DNA of 64,000 nucleotides from Mesorhizobium sp. M1B.F.Ca.ET.045.04.1.1 (GTDB taxonomy: Bacteria; Pseudomonadota; Alphaproteobacteria; Rhizobiales; Rhizobiaceae). The notes beneath the pieces were generated by a model. It was not told the DNA's origin, ran no database searches, and saw only the letters and a program-made list of their open reading frames with translations. Position numbers and translations under genes: made by a program. Shown here one piece after another: positions 8,385 to 18,204 of the stretch; positions within the stretch are counted from its first letter, which is position 1, and each line of letters starts with the position of its first letter. The stretch covers positions 7,417,001 through 7,481,000 of the forward strand of contig NZ_CP034448.1 in the NCBI RefSeq assembly GCF_003952465.1, read 5' to 3'.

Positions 8385-11300
8385 TCACACGGCGAACTCG
8401 CTCGTTCCGCTGCTGACGCCGGTCAGCGTGAACTCCGCCGGATTGTAGGTGACGACCGTGTGCCCCTGGCCGTCATCGGCGAGCTTGAAGCCATTGGCAT
8501 CGTAGGCGCCCAGCAGGTGTAGCGTGGCATTGTGCGCTCCATCCGAGACAGTCAATGTGCCGCCGCTGCCATCCTGGCTCGCCTGATAGGCAACCGTCGT
8601 CCCGGTACCGAACAGGATGTCGTTGAGGTCCAGCTTGTCGTCGTTGGTGATGCCGCTGATCCGTCCGCTGTAGTCGAAGGAGTCGTCGAGCTCCAGCGTA
8701 CCGGCTGCGTTCTGCGCAAAGGTGACATCCGTCGACGAGGCTGCGCCGAATTCCAGCTTCGACAGGTTGCCGATCGTGGCATCGCCGTCGCCGGTGACTT
8801 CACCGTGAATGACGATATTGCCGCCATTGGCCTCGATCATGCCGGAATTCGCCACCCCGCCGGCGACGACCAGGCCGCCCGAGCCGGTCGCTTCCAGCGT
8901 CCCTGAGTTGAGGACGACGCTGCCGCCGGTGTCGATCACCAGCGCATTGGTGCCAGAGGCGATGATGGTGCCCCTGTTGTCCAGGCTGAGAACGCCGTCG
9001 CCCAGCTGGCCGGCGCCCGAGATCATGTTGTCGACATTGATCAAGGTGACGTCCGGACCGGTGCCGGAGATGATGTTGGCCGCGCTGTCGGAGAGGACGA
9101 CCTGCCCGCCGCCCTCAAGGGTCACTCCATGCTGGATAACCTGCAGCAGGGTTTCGTCACCGGTCGAGTTGAGCGCAATGACGCCGCTGTTGTTGACAGT
9201 CCCGCTCAGCGGCAGCAAGGCGCCGTCGCCGATCGTCATGGTGCCCGCGTTTTTGACCACCGGCGTCTGGTCGAAGACGAAATTGCCGGCGCCGAGCGCG
9301 GTGGAATGGACGCCTTCCAATGTGATCGACTGCCCGTCGCCGAGCGCGATCACCGCATTGCCGCTGGCGTCGTCGGCAGTGTGCGCCTGGACGTCGGCAA
9401 AGCTCTGGAAACCGGAATAGCCGACGAGGTCGATCTGGTCGGCGGCCGCATCGAAGCTGTGCACGCTATCGTTGCCGATCGGCTGCGAGAAGACGAAGAA
9501 ATCATTGCCGCTGGAGCCGGTGAGCACGTCGTCGCCCGACCAGGCGAAGATCGGAGAACCGGACGCATAAGCCTCGACATTGTCGGCGACGAACATGCTG
9601 CCCGTGGTGCCGTCGGCGTTGGTCCAGGTCATGTGGATGTCGAGCACCGCCGCGCCTACGAAATCGGCCGGCGTGGTGACCGTCAGTTCGTGCACGGCGT
9701 TGGACTGCACCGCCCATGACCCATCGGCGTTCTGCGTGGCACCGTCGATGGTCCAGCCGGAGGGCAGATCCTTCACCGTGACGGTGACCGCCTGGCCCTC
9801 TGACGGGTCGGTCAGCGCAAGATTGATCGGCTCGCCCGCGGTGCCGGCGGGCTTGAGGCCGCTTTTCGTTGTCGAGGCGTTGGTATGACCCGAAGTGTCC
9901 GAGAACGCCCCGCTGTCGATAGTAAGGGTGTACGACGAGCCGTTACTGCTGCCTGCACCTTTATCTACTTGGAATGTGTAATGCGTCGAATCGGTGAAAT
10001 TGCCTGTGCCGTTTATGACCGTCACATTTGGCAGACCGGAAACGTGCATCACATCCGACAGATTGACAAAATTTGCGGTGACAGGCGCAGCAAATGTTAT
10101 GGTTACCGTGCTCGGCGTTGCGTTGTTCCCCTGTTTGCCGTCCACAATCGTGGAGATCAACGTTGGGCTGACTTCGTCGGTCCCATTCACAGTCACCGTT
10201 ATGGTTTGCGTATCGGAAGCCCCGTGATTGTCTGTGCTTTGGACTGTGTAGGTGAGCGTCAATGATTGACCGGCAGCAAGGTAATCAAAGGCCTGGGTAC
10301 CGGAATTGAAAGTCCAGTTGAGGTTGTGGGTGTCGGTCGGGTTGGCGGCCAAGCCCGAGGTTGGTGAGACAGCCAGCATTGCGAGAAGCTGCGCGTTGGT
10401 TAGGCCGAGGCCAGCTGTTATCCCCGATGCTACGACAGTTGTGACCGAGGAATTGACCGTGTCGGCAACATCGGCGTCGGTTACCGTCAAGGTGCCGTTG
10501 GCCGTCAAGCCGGCGTTCGTCTCCGTCAAAGTAGCCGACGCAGTGTCAGGGGTTCCGGTTCCCACAAGATGAATATCGGGCACGTCGTTGGTGCCGTGGA
10601 TGGTGACGGTGACGAGCTGGCTGGCGGTGCCGTCCGAGGAGACCGCGGTGAAGCTGTCGGTGAGGCTCTGCCCGGCGCCGAGCTGCTGGATCGCCGTCTG
10701 GCTGTTGTCGGCGCTGTAGGTCCAATGGCCGTCGGCGGCGAGCGTGAAGGTGCCGAAGCCGTTGCTGCCGGCAACGCCGGCCTGCGCCGCGAAGCTCGAC
10801 TGGCCCTGGTCGACGTCGGCGATGGTCAGCGCGCCCGAGGCGTTGAGGTGGCTGCTGGCGTCGACCGCCACGTCCTCCGTCACCGCGCCGCTCGACACGC
10901 CGCCGATCACCGGCACGTCGTTGGTGCCGTGGATGGTGACGGTGACGAGCTGGCTGGCGGTGCCGTCCGAGGAGACCGCGGTGAAGCTGTCGGTGAGGCT
11001 CTGCCCGGCGCCGAGCTGCTGGATCGCCGTCTGGCTGTTGTCGGCGCTGTAGGTCCAATGGCCGTCGGCGGCGAGCGTGAAGGTGCCGAAGCCGTTGCTG
11101 CCGGCAACGCCGGCCTGCGCCGCGAAGCTCGACTGGCCCTGGTCGACGTCGGCGATGGTCAGCGCGCCCGAGGCGTTGAGGTGGCTGCTGGCGTCGACCG
11201 CCACGTCCTCCGTCACCGCGCCGCTCGACACGCCGCCGATCACCGGCACGTCGTTGGTGCCGTGGATGGTGACGGTGACGAGCTGGCTGGCGGTGCCGTC

Positions 11301-14300
11301 CGAGGAGACCGCGGTGAAGCTGTCGGTGAGGCTCTGCCCGGCGCCGAGCTGCTGGATCGCCGTCTGGCTGTTGTCGGCGCTGTAGGTCCAATGGCCGTCG
11401 GCGGCGAGCGTGAAGGTGCCGAAGCCGTTGCTGCCGGCAACGCCGGCCTGCGCCGCGAAGCTCGACTGGCCCTGGTCGACGTCGGCGATGGTCAGCGCGC
11501 CCGAGGCGTTGAGGTGGCTGCTGGCGTCGACCGCCACGTCCTCCGTCACCGCGCCGCTCGACACGCCGCCGATCACCGGCACGTCGTTGGTGCCGTGGAT
11601 GGTGACGGTGACGAGCTGGCTGGCGGTGCCGTCCGAGGAGACCGCGGTGAAGCTGTCGGTGAGGCTCTGCCCGGCGCCGAGCTGCTGGATCGCCGTCTGG
11701 CTGTTGTCGGCGCTGTAGGTCCAGTGGCCGTCGGCGGCGAGCGTGAAGGTGCCGAAGCCGTTGCTGCCGGCAACGCCGGCCTGCGCCGCGAAGCTCGACT
11801 GGCCCTGGTCGACGTCGGCGATGGTCAGCGCGCCCGAGGCGTTGAGGTGGCTGCTGGCGTCGACCGCCACGTCCTCGGTCACCGCGCCGCTCGACACGCC
11901 GCCGATCACCGGCACGTCGTTGGTGCCGTGGATGGTGACGGTGACGAGCTGGCTGGCGGTGCCGTCCGAGGAGACCGCGGTGAAGCTGTCGGTGAGGCTC
12001 TGCCCGGCGCCGAGCTGCTGGATCGCCGTCTGCGTGTTGTCGGCGCTGTAGGTCCAGTGGCCGTCGGCGGCGAGCGTGAAGGTGCCGAAGCCGTTGCTGC
12101 CGGCAACGCCGGCCTGCGCCGCGAAGCTCGACTGGCCCTGGTCGACGTCGGCGATGGTCAGCGCGCCCGAGGCGTTGAGGTGGCTGCTGGCGTCGACCGC
12201 GACGTCCTCGGTCACCGCGCCGCTCGACACGCCGCCGATCACCGGCACGTCGTTGGTGCCGTGGATGGTGACGGTGACGAGCTGGCTGGCGGTGCCGTCC
12301 GAGGAGACCGCGGTGAAGCTGTCGGTGAGGCTCTGCCCGGCGCCGAGCTGCTGGATCGCCGTCTGGCTGTTGTCGGCGCTGTAGGTCCAATGGCCGTCGG
12401 CGGCGAGCGTGAAGGTGCCGAAGCCGTTGCTGCCGGCAACGCCGGCCTGCGCCGCGAAGCTCGACTGGCCCTGGTCGACGTCGGCGATGGTCAGCGCGCC
12501 CGAGGCGTTGAGGTGGCTGCTGGCGTCGACCGCCACGTCCTCCGTCACCGCGCCGCTCGACACGCCGCCGATCACCGGCACGTCGTTGGTGCCGTGGATG
12601 GTGACGGTGACGAGCTGGCTGGCGGTGCCGTCCGAGGAGACCGCGGTGAAGCTGTCGGTGAGGCTCTGCCCGGCGCCGAGCTGCTGGATCGCCGTCTGGC
12701 TGTTGTCGGCGCTGTAGGTCCATGGCCGTCGGCGGCGAGCGTGAAGGTGCCGAAGCCGTTGCTGCCGGCAACGCCGGCCTGCGCCGCGAAGCTCGACTGG
12801 CCCTGGTCGACGTCGGCGATGGTCAGCGCGCCCGAGGCGTTGAGGTGGCTGCTGGCGTCGACCGCCACGTCCTCCGTCACCGCGCCGCTCGACACGCCGC
12901 CGATCACCGGCACGTCGTTGGTGCCGTGGATGGTGACGGTGACGAGCTGGCTGGCGGTGCCGTCCGAGGAGACCGCGGTGAAGCTGTCGGTGAGGCTCTG
13001 CCCGGCGCCGAGCTGCTGGATCGCCGTCTGCTGTTGTCGGCGCTGTAGGTCCATGGCCGTCGGCGGCGAGCGTGAAGGTGCCGAAGCCGTTGCTGCCGGC
13101 AACGCCGGCCTGCGCCGCGAAGCTCGACTGGCCCTGGTCGACGTCGGCGATGGTCAGCGCGCCCGAGGCGTTGAGGTGGCTGCTGGCGTCGACCGCCACG
13201 TCCTCCGTCACCGCGCCGCTCGACACGCCGCCGATCACCGGCACGTCGTTGGTGCCGTGGATGGTGACGGTGACGAGCTGGCTGGCGGTGCCGTCCGAGG
13301 AGACCGCGGTGAAGCTGTCGGTGAGGCTCTGCCCGGCGCCGAGCTGCTGGATCGCCGTCTGGCTGTTGTCGGCGCTGTAGGTCCAATGGCCGTCGGCGGC
13401 GAGCGTGAAGGTGCCGAAGCCGTTGCTGCCGGCAACGCCGGCCTGCGCCGCGAAGCTCGACTGGCCCTGGTCGACGTCGGCGATGGTCAGCGCGCCCGAG
13501 GCGTTGAGGTGGCTGCTGGCGTCGACCGCCACGTCCTCCGTCACCGCGCCGCTCGACACGCCGCCGATCACCGGCACGTCGTTGGTGCCGTGGATGGTGA
13601 CGGTGACGAGCTGGCTGGCGGTGCCGTCCGAGGAGACCGCGGTGAAGCTGTCGGTGAGGCTCTGCCCGGCGCCGAGCTGCTGGATCGCCGTCTGGCTGTT
13701 GTCGGCGCTGTAGGTCCAATGGCCGTCGGCGGCGAGCGTGAAGGTGCCGAAGCCGTTGCTGCCGGCAACGCCGGCCTGCGCCGCGAAGCTCGACTGGCCC
13801 TGGTCGACGTCGGCGATGGTCAGCGCGCCCGAGGCGTTGAGGTGGCTGCTGGCGTCGACCGCCACGTCCTCCGTCACCGCGCCGCTCGACACGCCGCCGA
13901 TCACCGGCACGTCGTTGGTGCCGTGGATGGTGACGGTGACGAGCTGGCTGGCGGTGCCGTCCGAGGAGACCGCGGTGAAGCTGTCGGTGAGGCTCTGCCC
14001 GGCGCCGAGCTGCTGGATCGCCGTCTGGCTGTTGTCGGCGCTGTAGGTCCAATGGCCGTCGGCGGCGAGCGTGAAGGTGCCGAAGCCGTTGCTGCCGGCA
14101 ACGCCGGCCTGCGCCGCGAAGCTCGACTGGCCCTGGTCGACGTCGGCGATGGTCAGCGCGCCCGAGGCGTTGAGGTGGCTGCTGGCGTCGACCGCCACGT
14201 CCTCCGTCACCGCGCCGCTCGACACGCCGCCGATCACCGGCACGTCGTTGGTGCCGTGGATGGTGACGGTGACGAGCTGGCTGGCGGTGCCGTCCGAGGA

Positions 14301-16070
14301 GACCGCGGTGAAGCTGTCGGTGAGGCTCTGCCCGGCGCCGAGCTGCTGGATCGCCGTCTGGCTGTTGTCGGCGCTGTAGGTCCAATGGCCGTCGGCGGCG
14401 AGCGTGAAGGTGCCGAAGCCGTTGCTGCCGGCAACGCCGGCCTGCGCCGCGAAGCTCGACTGGCCCTGGTCGACGTCGGCGATGGTCAGCGCGCCCGAGG
14501 CGTTGAGGTGGCTGCTGGCGTCGACCGCCACGTCCTCCGTCACCGCGCCGCTCGACACGCCGCCGATCACCGGCACGTCGTTGGTGCCGTGGATGGTGAC
14601 GGTGACGAGCTGGCTGGCGGTGCCGTCCGAGGAGACCGCGGTGAAGCTGTCGGTGAGGCTCTGCCCGGCGCCGAGCTGCTGGATCGCCGTCTGCGTGTTG
14701 TCGGCGCTGTAGGTCCAATGGCCGTCGGCGGCGAGCGTGAAGGTGCCGAAGCCGTTGCTGCCGGCAACGCCGGCCTGCGCCGCGAAGCTCGACTGGCCCT
14801 GGTCGACGTCGGCGATGGTCAGCGCGCCCGAGGCGTTGAGGTGGCTGCTGGCGTCGACCGCCACGTCCTCCGTCACCGCGCCGCTCGACACGCCGCCGAT
14901 CACCGGCACGTCGTTGGTGCCGTGGATGGTGACGGTGACGAGCTGGCTGGCGGTGCCGTCCGAGGAGACCGCGGTGAAGCTGTCGGTGAGGCTCTGCCCG
15001 GCGCCGAGCTGCTGGATCGCCGTCTGGCTGTTGTCGGCGCTGTAGGTCCAATGGCCGTCGGCGGCGAGCGTGAAGGTGCCGAAGCCGTTGCTGCCGGCAA
15101 CGCCGGCCTGCGCCGCGAAGCTCGACTGGCCCTGGTCGACGTCGGCGATGGTCAGCGCGCCCGAGGCGTTGAGGTGGCTGCTGGCGTCGACCGCCACGTC
15201 CTCCGTCACCGCGCCGGTCTGGATGCCCGCAATGATAGGGACATCATTCGTACCGGTAATGTTGACGACAATGCTGTAGTTCGCCGTCCCATCAGCTGAT
15301 GTCACGGTCAACGTGTCAGTGGCATGCTGGCCCTGTGTCAGCGGGTCGGCAAGCGCCTGATTGAGCGCGTAGGTCCAGGCGCCGGTGGTCGCGTCGAAAG
15401 TGAAGGTGCCGTATGCGCCCCCGAGGCTTGGCGGAGCCTGGAAATGGTTTTGGCCGGCATCCAAGTCCGAAATGATCAGCTGCCCGGACGCATTTGGGTC
15501 GCCGGGCGTGCCGTTGGCGACGCCGCCAGCTTCCACCACAGTTGTGTCCGCAGCCGGCACCGCGGTGATGGTCGCGCCGTCGTTGGCGCCTTGGATGTTG
15601 ACCGAAACGCTTGCCCAGCTCAGGGTCCCATTGGCTAGCTTGATTGCATAGGTGAAGGTTTCGTTGATGTGGTCGTCGGCGCCAAGCGACTGCAGGCTCG
15701 AGTAGCCGCGTGCCGCCAGATACCCAGTGAGGTCCATCTCGACCTTGCCGTTGTTGATGCGGATCTGGACACCAGCAGCAATAGTCTCCCAGCTCGAGAT
15801 GCCGGTTGCCTGCACGTCCTGGGTCGTCAGGTCGATCGGCGCGTACTGCTTCGTCAAAGTCGTCGCGGAAATGCCGTCGTCCACGGAATATAGCGACTTG
15901 GCGTTGCCGCCGGCATCGTTCGCCATCACATCGAGCACGATGACGGTTTGAGAACCTGAAGCGAGAATGACGTTGTCTTCGGTGTAGTTGAAGACGTCAT
16001 TCTGCGCCTGCGGCGTGTTGGAGAACGACACGGCTGTGCCACCGGCTCCGGCGATTTGCGAAGTGCTCAT
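8385..16070 (-). CDS. Giant VCBS-repeat / RTX-type secreted protein, locus 1
   Basis: A 2,561-codon protein. The N-terminal ~165 residues are a unique head. One VCBS domain follows, then fourteen ~111-residue VCBS repeats (about residues 280-1830) that are almost identical at DNA level. After these come another VCBS-like domain, an Ig-like domain, and a serralysin-type block with an RTX-like motif (DVLTGSSGNDFFVF). The protein ends in a beta-helix-like region and a C-terminal module (GTLTVSDGAHNATLHLLGAY) that is also present in the giant of locus 2. Such proteins are usually exported by type I systems and act as adhesins or biofilm proteins. A weak AGGGG site lies 13 nt before the ATG. In the repeat array about 100 residues are Arg/His-rich because three single-base deletions shift and then restore the frame (12721-13053). 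Function as an adhesin is inference. Confidence 0.88.
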   Translation of the reverse strand: MSTSQIAGAGGTAVSFSNTPQAQNDVFNYTEDNVILASGSQTVIVLDVMANDAGGNAKSLYSVDDGISATTLTKQYAPIDLTTQDVQATGISSWETIAAGVQIRINNGKVEMDLTGYLAARGYSSLQSLGADDHINETFTYAIKLANGTLSWASVSVNIQGANDGATITAVPAADTTVVEAGGVANGTPGDPNASGQLIISDLDAGQNHFQAPPSLGGAYGTFTFDATTGAWTYALNQALADPLTQGQHATDTLTVTSADGTANYSIVVNITGTNDVPIIAGIQTGAVTEDVAVDASSHLNASGALTIADVDQGQSSFAAQAGVAGSNGFGTFTLAADGHWTYSADNSQTAIQQLGAGQSLTDSFTAVSSDGTASQLVTVTIHGTNDVPVIGGVSSGAVTEDVAVDASSHLNASGALTIADVDQGQSSFAAQAGVAGSNGFGTFTLAADGHWTYSADNTQTAIQQLGAGQSLTDSFTAVSSDGTASQLVTVTIHGTNDVPVIGGVSSGAVTEDVAVDASSHLNASGALTIADVDQGQSSFAAQAGVAGSNGFGTFTLAADGHWTYSADNSQTAIQQLGAGQSLTDSFTAVSSDGTASQLVTVTIHGTNDVPVIGGVSSGAVTEDVAVDASSHLNASGALTIADVDQGQSSFAAQAGVAGSNGFGTFTLAADGHWTYSADNSQTAIQQLGAGQSLTDSFTAVSSDGTASQLVTVTIHGTNDVPVIGGVSSGAVTEDVAVDASSHLNASGALTIADVDQGQSSFAAQAGVAGSNGFGTFTLAADGHWTYSADNSQTAIQQLGAGQSLTDSFTAVSSDGTASQLVTVTIHGTNDVPVIGGVSSGAVTEDVAVDASSHLNASGALTIADVDQGQSSFAAQAGVAGSNGFGTFTLAADGHWTYSADNSQTAIQQLGAGQSLTDSFTAVSSDGTASQLVTVTIHGTNDVPVIGGVSSGAVTEDVAVDASSHLNASGALTIADVDQGQSSFAAQAGVAGSNGFGTFTLAADGHGPTAPTTADGDPAARRRAEPHRQLHRGLLGRHRQPARHRHHPRHQRRAGDRRRVERRGDGGRGGRRQQPPQRLGRADHRRRRPGPVELRGAGRRCRQQRLRHLHARRRRPWTYSADNSQTAIQQLGAGQSLTDSFTAVSSDGTASQLVTVTIHGTNDVPVIGGVSSGAVTEDVAVDASSHLNASGALTIADVDQGQSSFAAQAGVAGSNGFGTFTLAADGHWTYSADNSQTAIQQLGAGQSLTDSFTAVSSDGTASQLVTVTIHGTNDVPVIGGVSSGAVTEDVAVDASSHLNASGALTIADVDQGQSSFAAQAGVAGSNGFGTFTLAADGHWTYSADNTQTAIQQLGAGQSLTDSFTAVSSDGTASQLVTVTIHGTNDVPVIGGVSSGAVTEDVAVDASSHLNASGALTIADVDQGQSSFAAQAGVAGSNGFGTFTLAADGHWTYSADNSQTAIQQLGAGQSLTDSFTAVSSDGTASQLVTVTIHGTNDVPVIGGVSSGAVTEDVAVDASSHLNASGALTIADVDQGQSSFAAQAGVAGSNGFGTFTLAADGHWTYSADNSQTAIQQLGAGQSLTDSFTAVSSDGTASQLVTVTIHGTNDVPVIGGVSSGAVTEDVAVDASSHLNASGALTIADVDQGQSSFAAQAGVAGSNGFGTFTLAADGHWTYSADNSQTAIQQLGAGQSLTDSFTAVSSDGTASQLVTVTIHGTNDVPVIGGVSSGAVTEDVAVDASSHLNASGALTIADVDQGQSSFAAQAGVAGSNGFGTFTLAADGHWTYSADNSQTAIQQLGAGQSLTDSFTAVSSDGTASQLVTVTIHGTNDVPDIHLVGTGTPDTASATLTETNAGLTANGTLTVTDADVADTVNSSVTTVVASGITAGLGLTNAQLLAMLAVSPTSGLAANPTDTHNLNWTFNSGTQAFDYLAAGQSLTLTYTVQSTDNHGASDTQTITVTVNGTDEVSPTLISTIVDGKQGNNATPSTVTITFAAPVTANFVNLSDVMHVSGLPNVTVINGTGNFTDSTHYTFQVDKGAGSSNGSSYTLTIDSGAFSDTSGHTNASTTKSGLKPAGTAGEPINLALTDPSEGQAVTVTVKDLPSGWTIDGATQNADGSWAVQSNAVHELTVTTPADFVGAAVLDIHMTWTNADGTTGSMFVADNVEAYASGSPIFAWSGDDVLTGSSGNDFFVFSQPIGNDSVHSFDAAADQIDLVGYSGFQSFADVQAHTADDASGNAVIALGDGQSITLEGVHSTALGAGNFVFDQTPVVKNAGTMTIGDGALLPLSGTVNNSGVIALNSTGDETLLQVIQHGVTLEGGGQVVLSDSAANIISGTGPDVTLINVDNMISGAGQLGDGVLSLDNRGTIIASGTNALVIDTGGSVVLNSGTLEATGSGGLVVAGGVANSGMIEANGGNIVIHGEVTGDGDATIGNLSKLEFGAASSTDVTFAQNAAGTLELDDSFDYSGRISGITNDDKLDLNDILFGTGTTVAYQASQDGSGGTLTVSDGAHNATLHLLGAYDANGFKLADDGQGHTVVTYNPAEFTLTGVSSGTSEFAV
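10575..15236 (-). repeat. Tandem array of fourteen ~333-bp VCBS units
   Basis: Recurring landmarks occur every 333 bp (for example at 10744, 11077, 11410, 11743, 12076, 12409, 13072 to 15070). The copies are nearly identical even at synonymous positions. A few copies carry shared variants: Ser to Thr near 12031 and 14691, CAA/CAG near 11721 and 12051, and TCC/TCG near 11871 and 12200. The interval spanning the two units between 12409 and 13072 is 663 bp, 3 bp short. Such uniformity implies recent amplification or ongoing gene conversion. Confidence 0.95.
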
Positions 16071-16797
16071 TTAAGCTATTACCCCTGCCGCAGACGCGCC
16101 CGGCGTCCGCCTGTTGGCCATCCGAGACGGCTGACTACCCCATGCCGAAAGGATCGGCGCCCAGTCTATTGGGAAGAGGAAATGCGCCATACAACCAAGC
16201 GCAGCCCAACGGCCCGGCCCGTGAACGGCCAGCCCACAATGGCGGTTCACAGACAGGCGGTGGCTCGATGGTGATGGCTGCCACGGCTATAGAAGCCGCG
16301 CTGCAATACCCCTACCCAGTAGCGCCCATCACTCCGTAGTTGCCGAATCGGGAGATGTTCACGCTACCCCTTATATTAAGATACTATTAACTCTCCCCCT
16401 GAAGCGTCAACTGCCAATTCTGTGAACAGTTAATGACAATGCGTCTTCTTGGGGGCCTTTGCACAAACTGCACTATCGGCTTGGTGTCTAAGTCGATTGG
16501 TTTCAGGTCGAGCGAACCGTGGTGGAGCTCGGTCCCTCAATACCCTTCTTGCCGCCCCGCTATGTGAGCCACCTCCTCGGATGGTGGCTTCCGCTCGCCA
16601 CCGATATTGCTTACTGGCCATCAGAATCTTGATCTTCAAACGGGCCGAGGATTTGCGGCGAGCATAGTGGAAGAACCATGGAGGTCGCGGGCGTTCCCAC
16701 CCGATGGTCCAGGGCAGCGCTCGGCCCGCGGCGAAGCCGCATTGGACGGATCAATCACGTTTCTACCTCCTACCGGCAAGCGCCCGCCGACTGGCCG
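16071..16797. other. Intergenic region between the two secretion loci
   Basis: About 730 bp without a supported gene. It separates the adaptor gene of locus 2 from the start of the locus 1 giant, so it probably holds the promoter of the latter. An AT-richer stretch around 16370-16400 is a plausible promoter zone, but I could not assign -35/-10 boxes. Confidence 0.45.
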
Positions 16798-18204
16798 TCA
16801 GCGTTCATGCAAACTGTCATGCTCGTAGCGCATCAATGGCGAGAGGAGATAGTTCATCAGCGTCCGAGACCCGGTCTTTATTTCGACCACAACAGCCATT
16901 CCTGGTGAGAGATCGACCATATTTTCATCGATTCGCATCTTTGTTCGGTCGAGCGAAATCCGAGCCGTATACACGAAATTCTGACCCCTCGGCTCAGCGC
17001 CGGCCGCGTCCTCCGAGGTCGGCTTTTCTCGTTGCATTGAATCGTGGGAAACGGTGATCACTTTCCCCTGCAGGAGGCCGTAGCGAGTGAAATTGAACGT
17101 CTCGACCTTTATCGCGGCTGGTTGGCCAGGCCTGATGAAGCCTATGTCAGAGTTCGAGACCTGAGCTTCAATTTCGAGTTGGCTGTCGGTCGGCACCAGC
17201 ACGAGCAGTGGTTGTGCCGGCGTCACGACGCCCCCAACAGTATGAACCGCGAGTTGCTGGACGTAGCCGTCAATCGGTGCAGTCAGAACCTGTAGTTTGG
17301 TTAGCTTCTCCGCCTTTGTCAGGTCGCTGCTGAGGCCCGCCGCTTTCCGTTCCGCATCCGCCAATTTCTCCAAAAGGTCCCGGCGATAGTCCGCATCGAC
17401 CTCGCGTAGGCTCTCGGTGATGGCTGCGAGTGCCGCTTCAGCTTCATTGTATCGGCTCTTATTAACTGAGAGATCATGCTGCTGATCGATCAACTGCTGG
17501 AGCGTTTCGAGATATGTCAGCTTCGAACTGAGTTGCCGTTCAACGAGGGTCTTGTAGATCGACGTGCGCTGCTCGACTACCGGGATCGTCTCATTCAGCT
17601 TCTCGATCAATGCGCTAATCGTGTCCCTCTCGGCTCGCTTTTGCTCTTGTTGACGGTCGAGGGATGCAAGCTTTGCCTGATGCTCCTCCACTTGCATACG
17701 TAAGAGCTGGCGCTGCATCGAGACGAGCTCAGCCGAAACACCCGAGGGGGGCTTGAAGTCGCCGACAGGATCGGGACTCGTACTCAGAGCAGCACGCAGC
17801 CGGGCGACCTCCAGCTGGGCCGCAGTTAGATCGCTGCGCAAATGATCGCGATCCGCTGCGTTAATCGTAGGATCGAGTTCGATCAGCACGTCGCCCGCCT
17901 TAACAACCTGGCCATCCTGAACATGGATCGCTCGAACGACACCGGCCTCGAATGGCTGGATGAGCTTTGTCCGACCGCCGGGAACTATCTTGCCCGGAGC
18001 AGAGGCGATGATGTCGACGTTGGTAAACGAGGCCCAGGCGATCGCGGCACAGAATAAGGCCCCTATGACAATCGCAATCGCACGGCCGACAGGCGACGGC
18101 GGAGTTTCCACAATCTCCAGGGCAGCCGGCAGAAACGCCAACTCGTATCGACTTGGCTGAGCAGGACTGGTCCGAAGCGGAACGACATTGCTACCGGACT
18201 TCAT
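16798..18204 (-). CDS. HlyD-type membrane fusion protein, secretion locus 2
   Basis: About 468 residues from the chosen ATG at 18204; the frame is open 33 bp further upstream, but that extension looks unlike an HlyD N-terminus. A membrane helix (AIAIVIGALFCAAIAWASF) is followed by a lipoyl half (VVRAIHVQDGQVVKAGDVLI). A long helical hairpin rich in Gln, Glu and Lys comes next, then a second lipoyl half (APIDGYVQQLAVHTVGGVV) and a beta-barrel end (LSPGMAVVVEIKTGSRTLMN). This is the classic HlyD layout. It overlaps the end of the ABC gene by 14 bp and probably works with it. No outer-membrane channel gene is adjacent. Confidence 0.92.
   Translation of the reverse strand: MKSGSNVVPLRTSPAQPSRYELAFLPAALEIVETPPSPVGRAIAIVIGALFCAAIAWASFTNVDIIASAPGKIVPGGRTKLIQPFEAGVVRAIHVQDGQVVKAGDVLIELDPTINAADRDHLRSDLTAAQLEVARLRAALSTSPDPVGDFKPPSGVSAELVSMQRQLLRMQVEEHQAKLASLDRQQEQKRAERDTISALIEKLNETIPVVEQRTSIYKTLVERQLSSKLTYLETLQQLIDQQHDLSVNKSRYNEAEAALAAITESLREVDADYRRDLLEKLADAERKAAGLSSDLTKAEKLTKLQVLTAPIDGYVQQLAVHTVGGVVTPAQPLLVLVPTDSQLEIEAQVSNSDIGFIRPGQPAAIKVETFNFTRYGLLQGKVITVSHDSMQREKPTSEDAAGAEPRGQNFVYTARISLDRTKMRIDENMVDLSPGMAVVVEIKTGSRTLMNYLLSPLMRYEHDSLHER

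Noticed and set aside
10546..15051. Long Arg/His-rich frames on the minus strand within the VCBS array
   Set aside because: These are the out-of-frame readings of the repeat unit, opened by the single-base deletions near 12721 and 13050.
10575..15236. Regular repeats considered as a CRISPR array
   Set aside because: Units are 333 bp, contiguous and coding; there are no short repeats with unique spacers and no cas genes.
10569..15299. 1,576-codon open frame on the plus strand opposite the VCBS array
   Set aside because: It only mirrors the 333-bp repeats. GC-rich repeats without stops in the antisense frame produce it, and the translation has no domain character.
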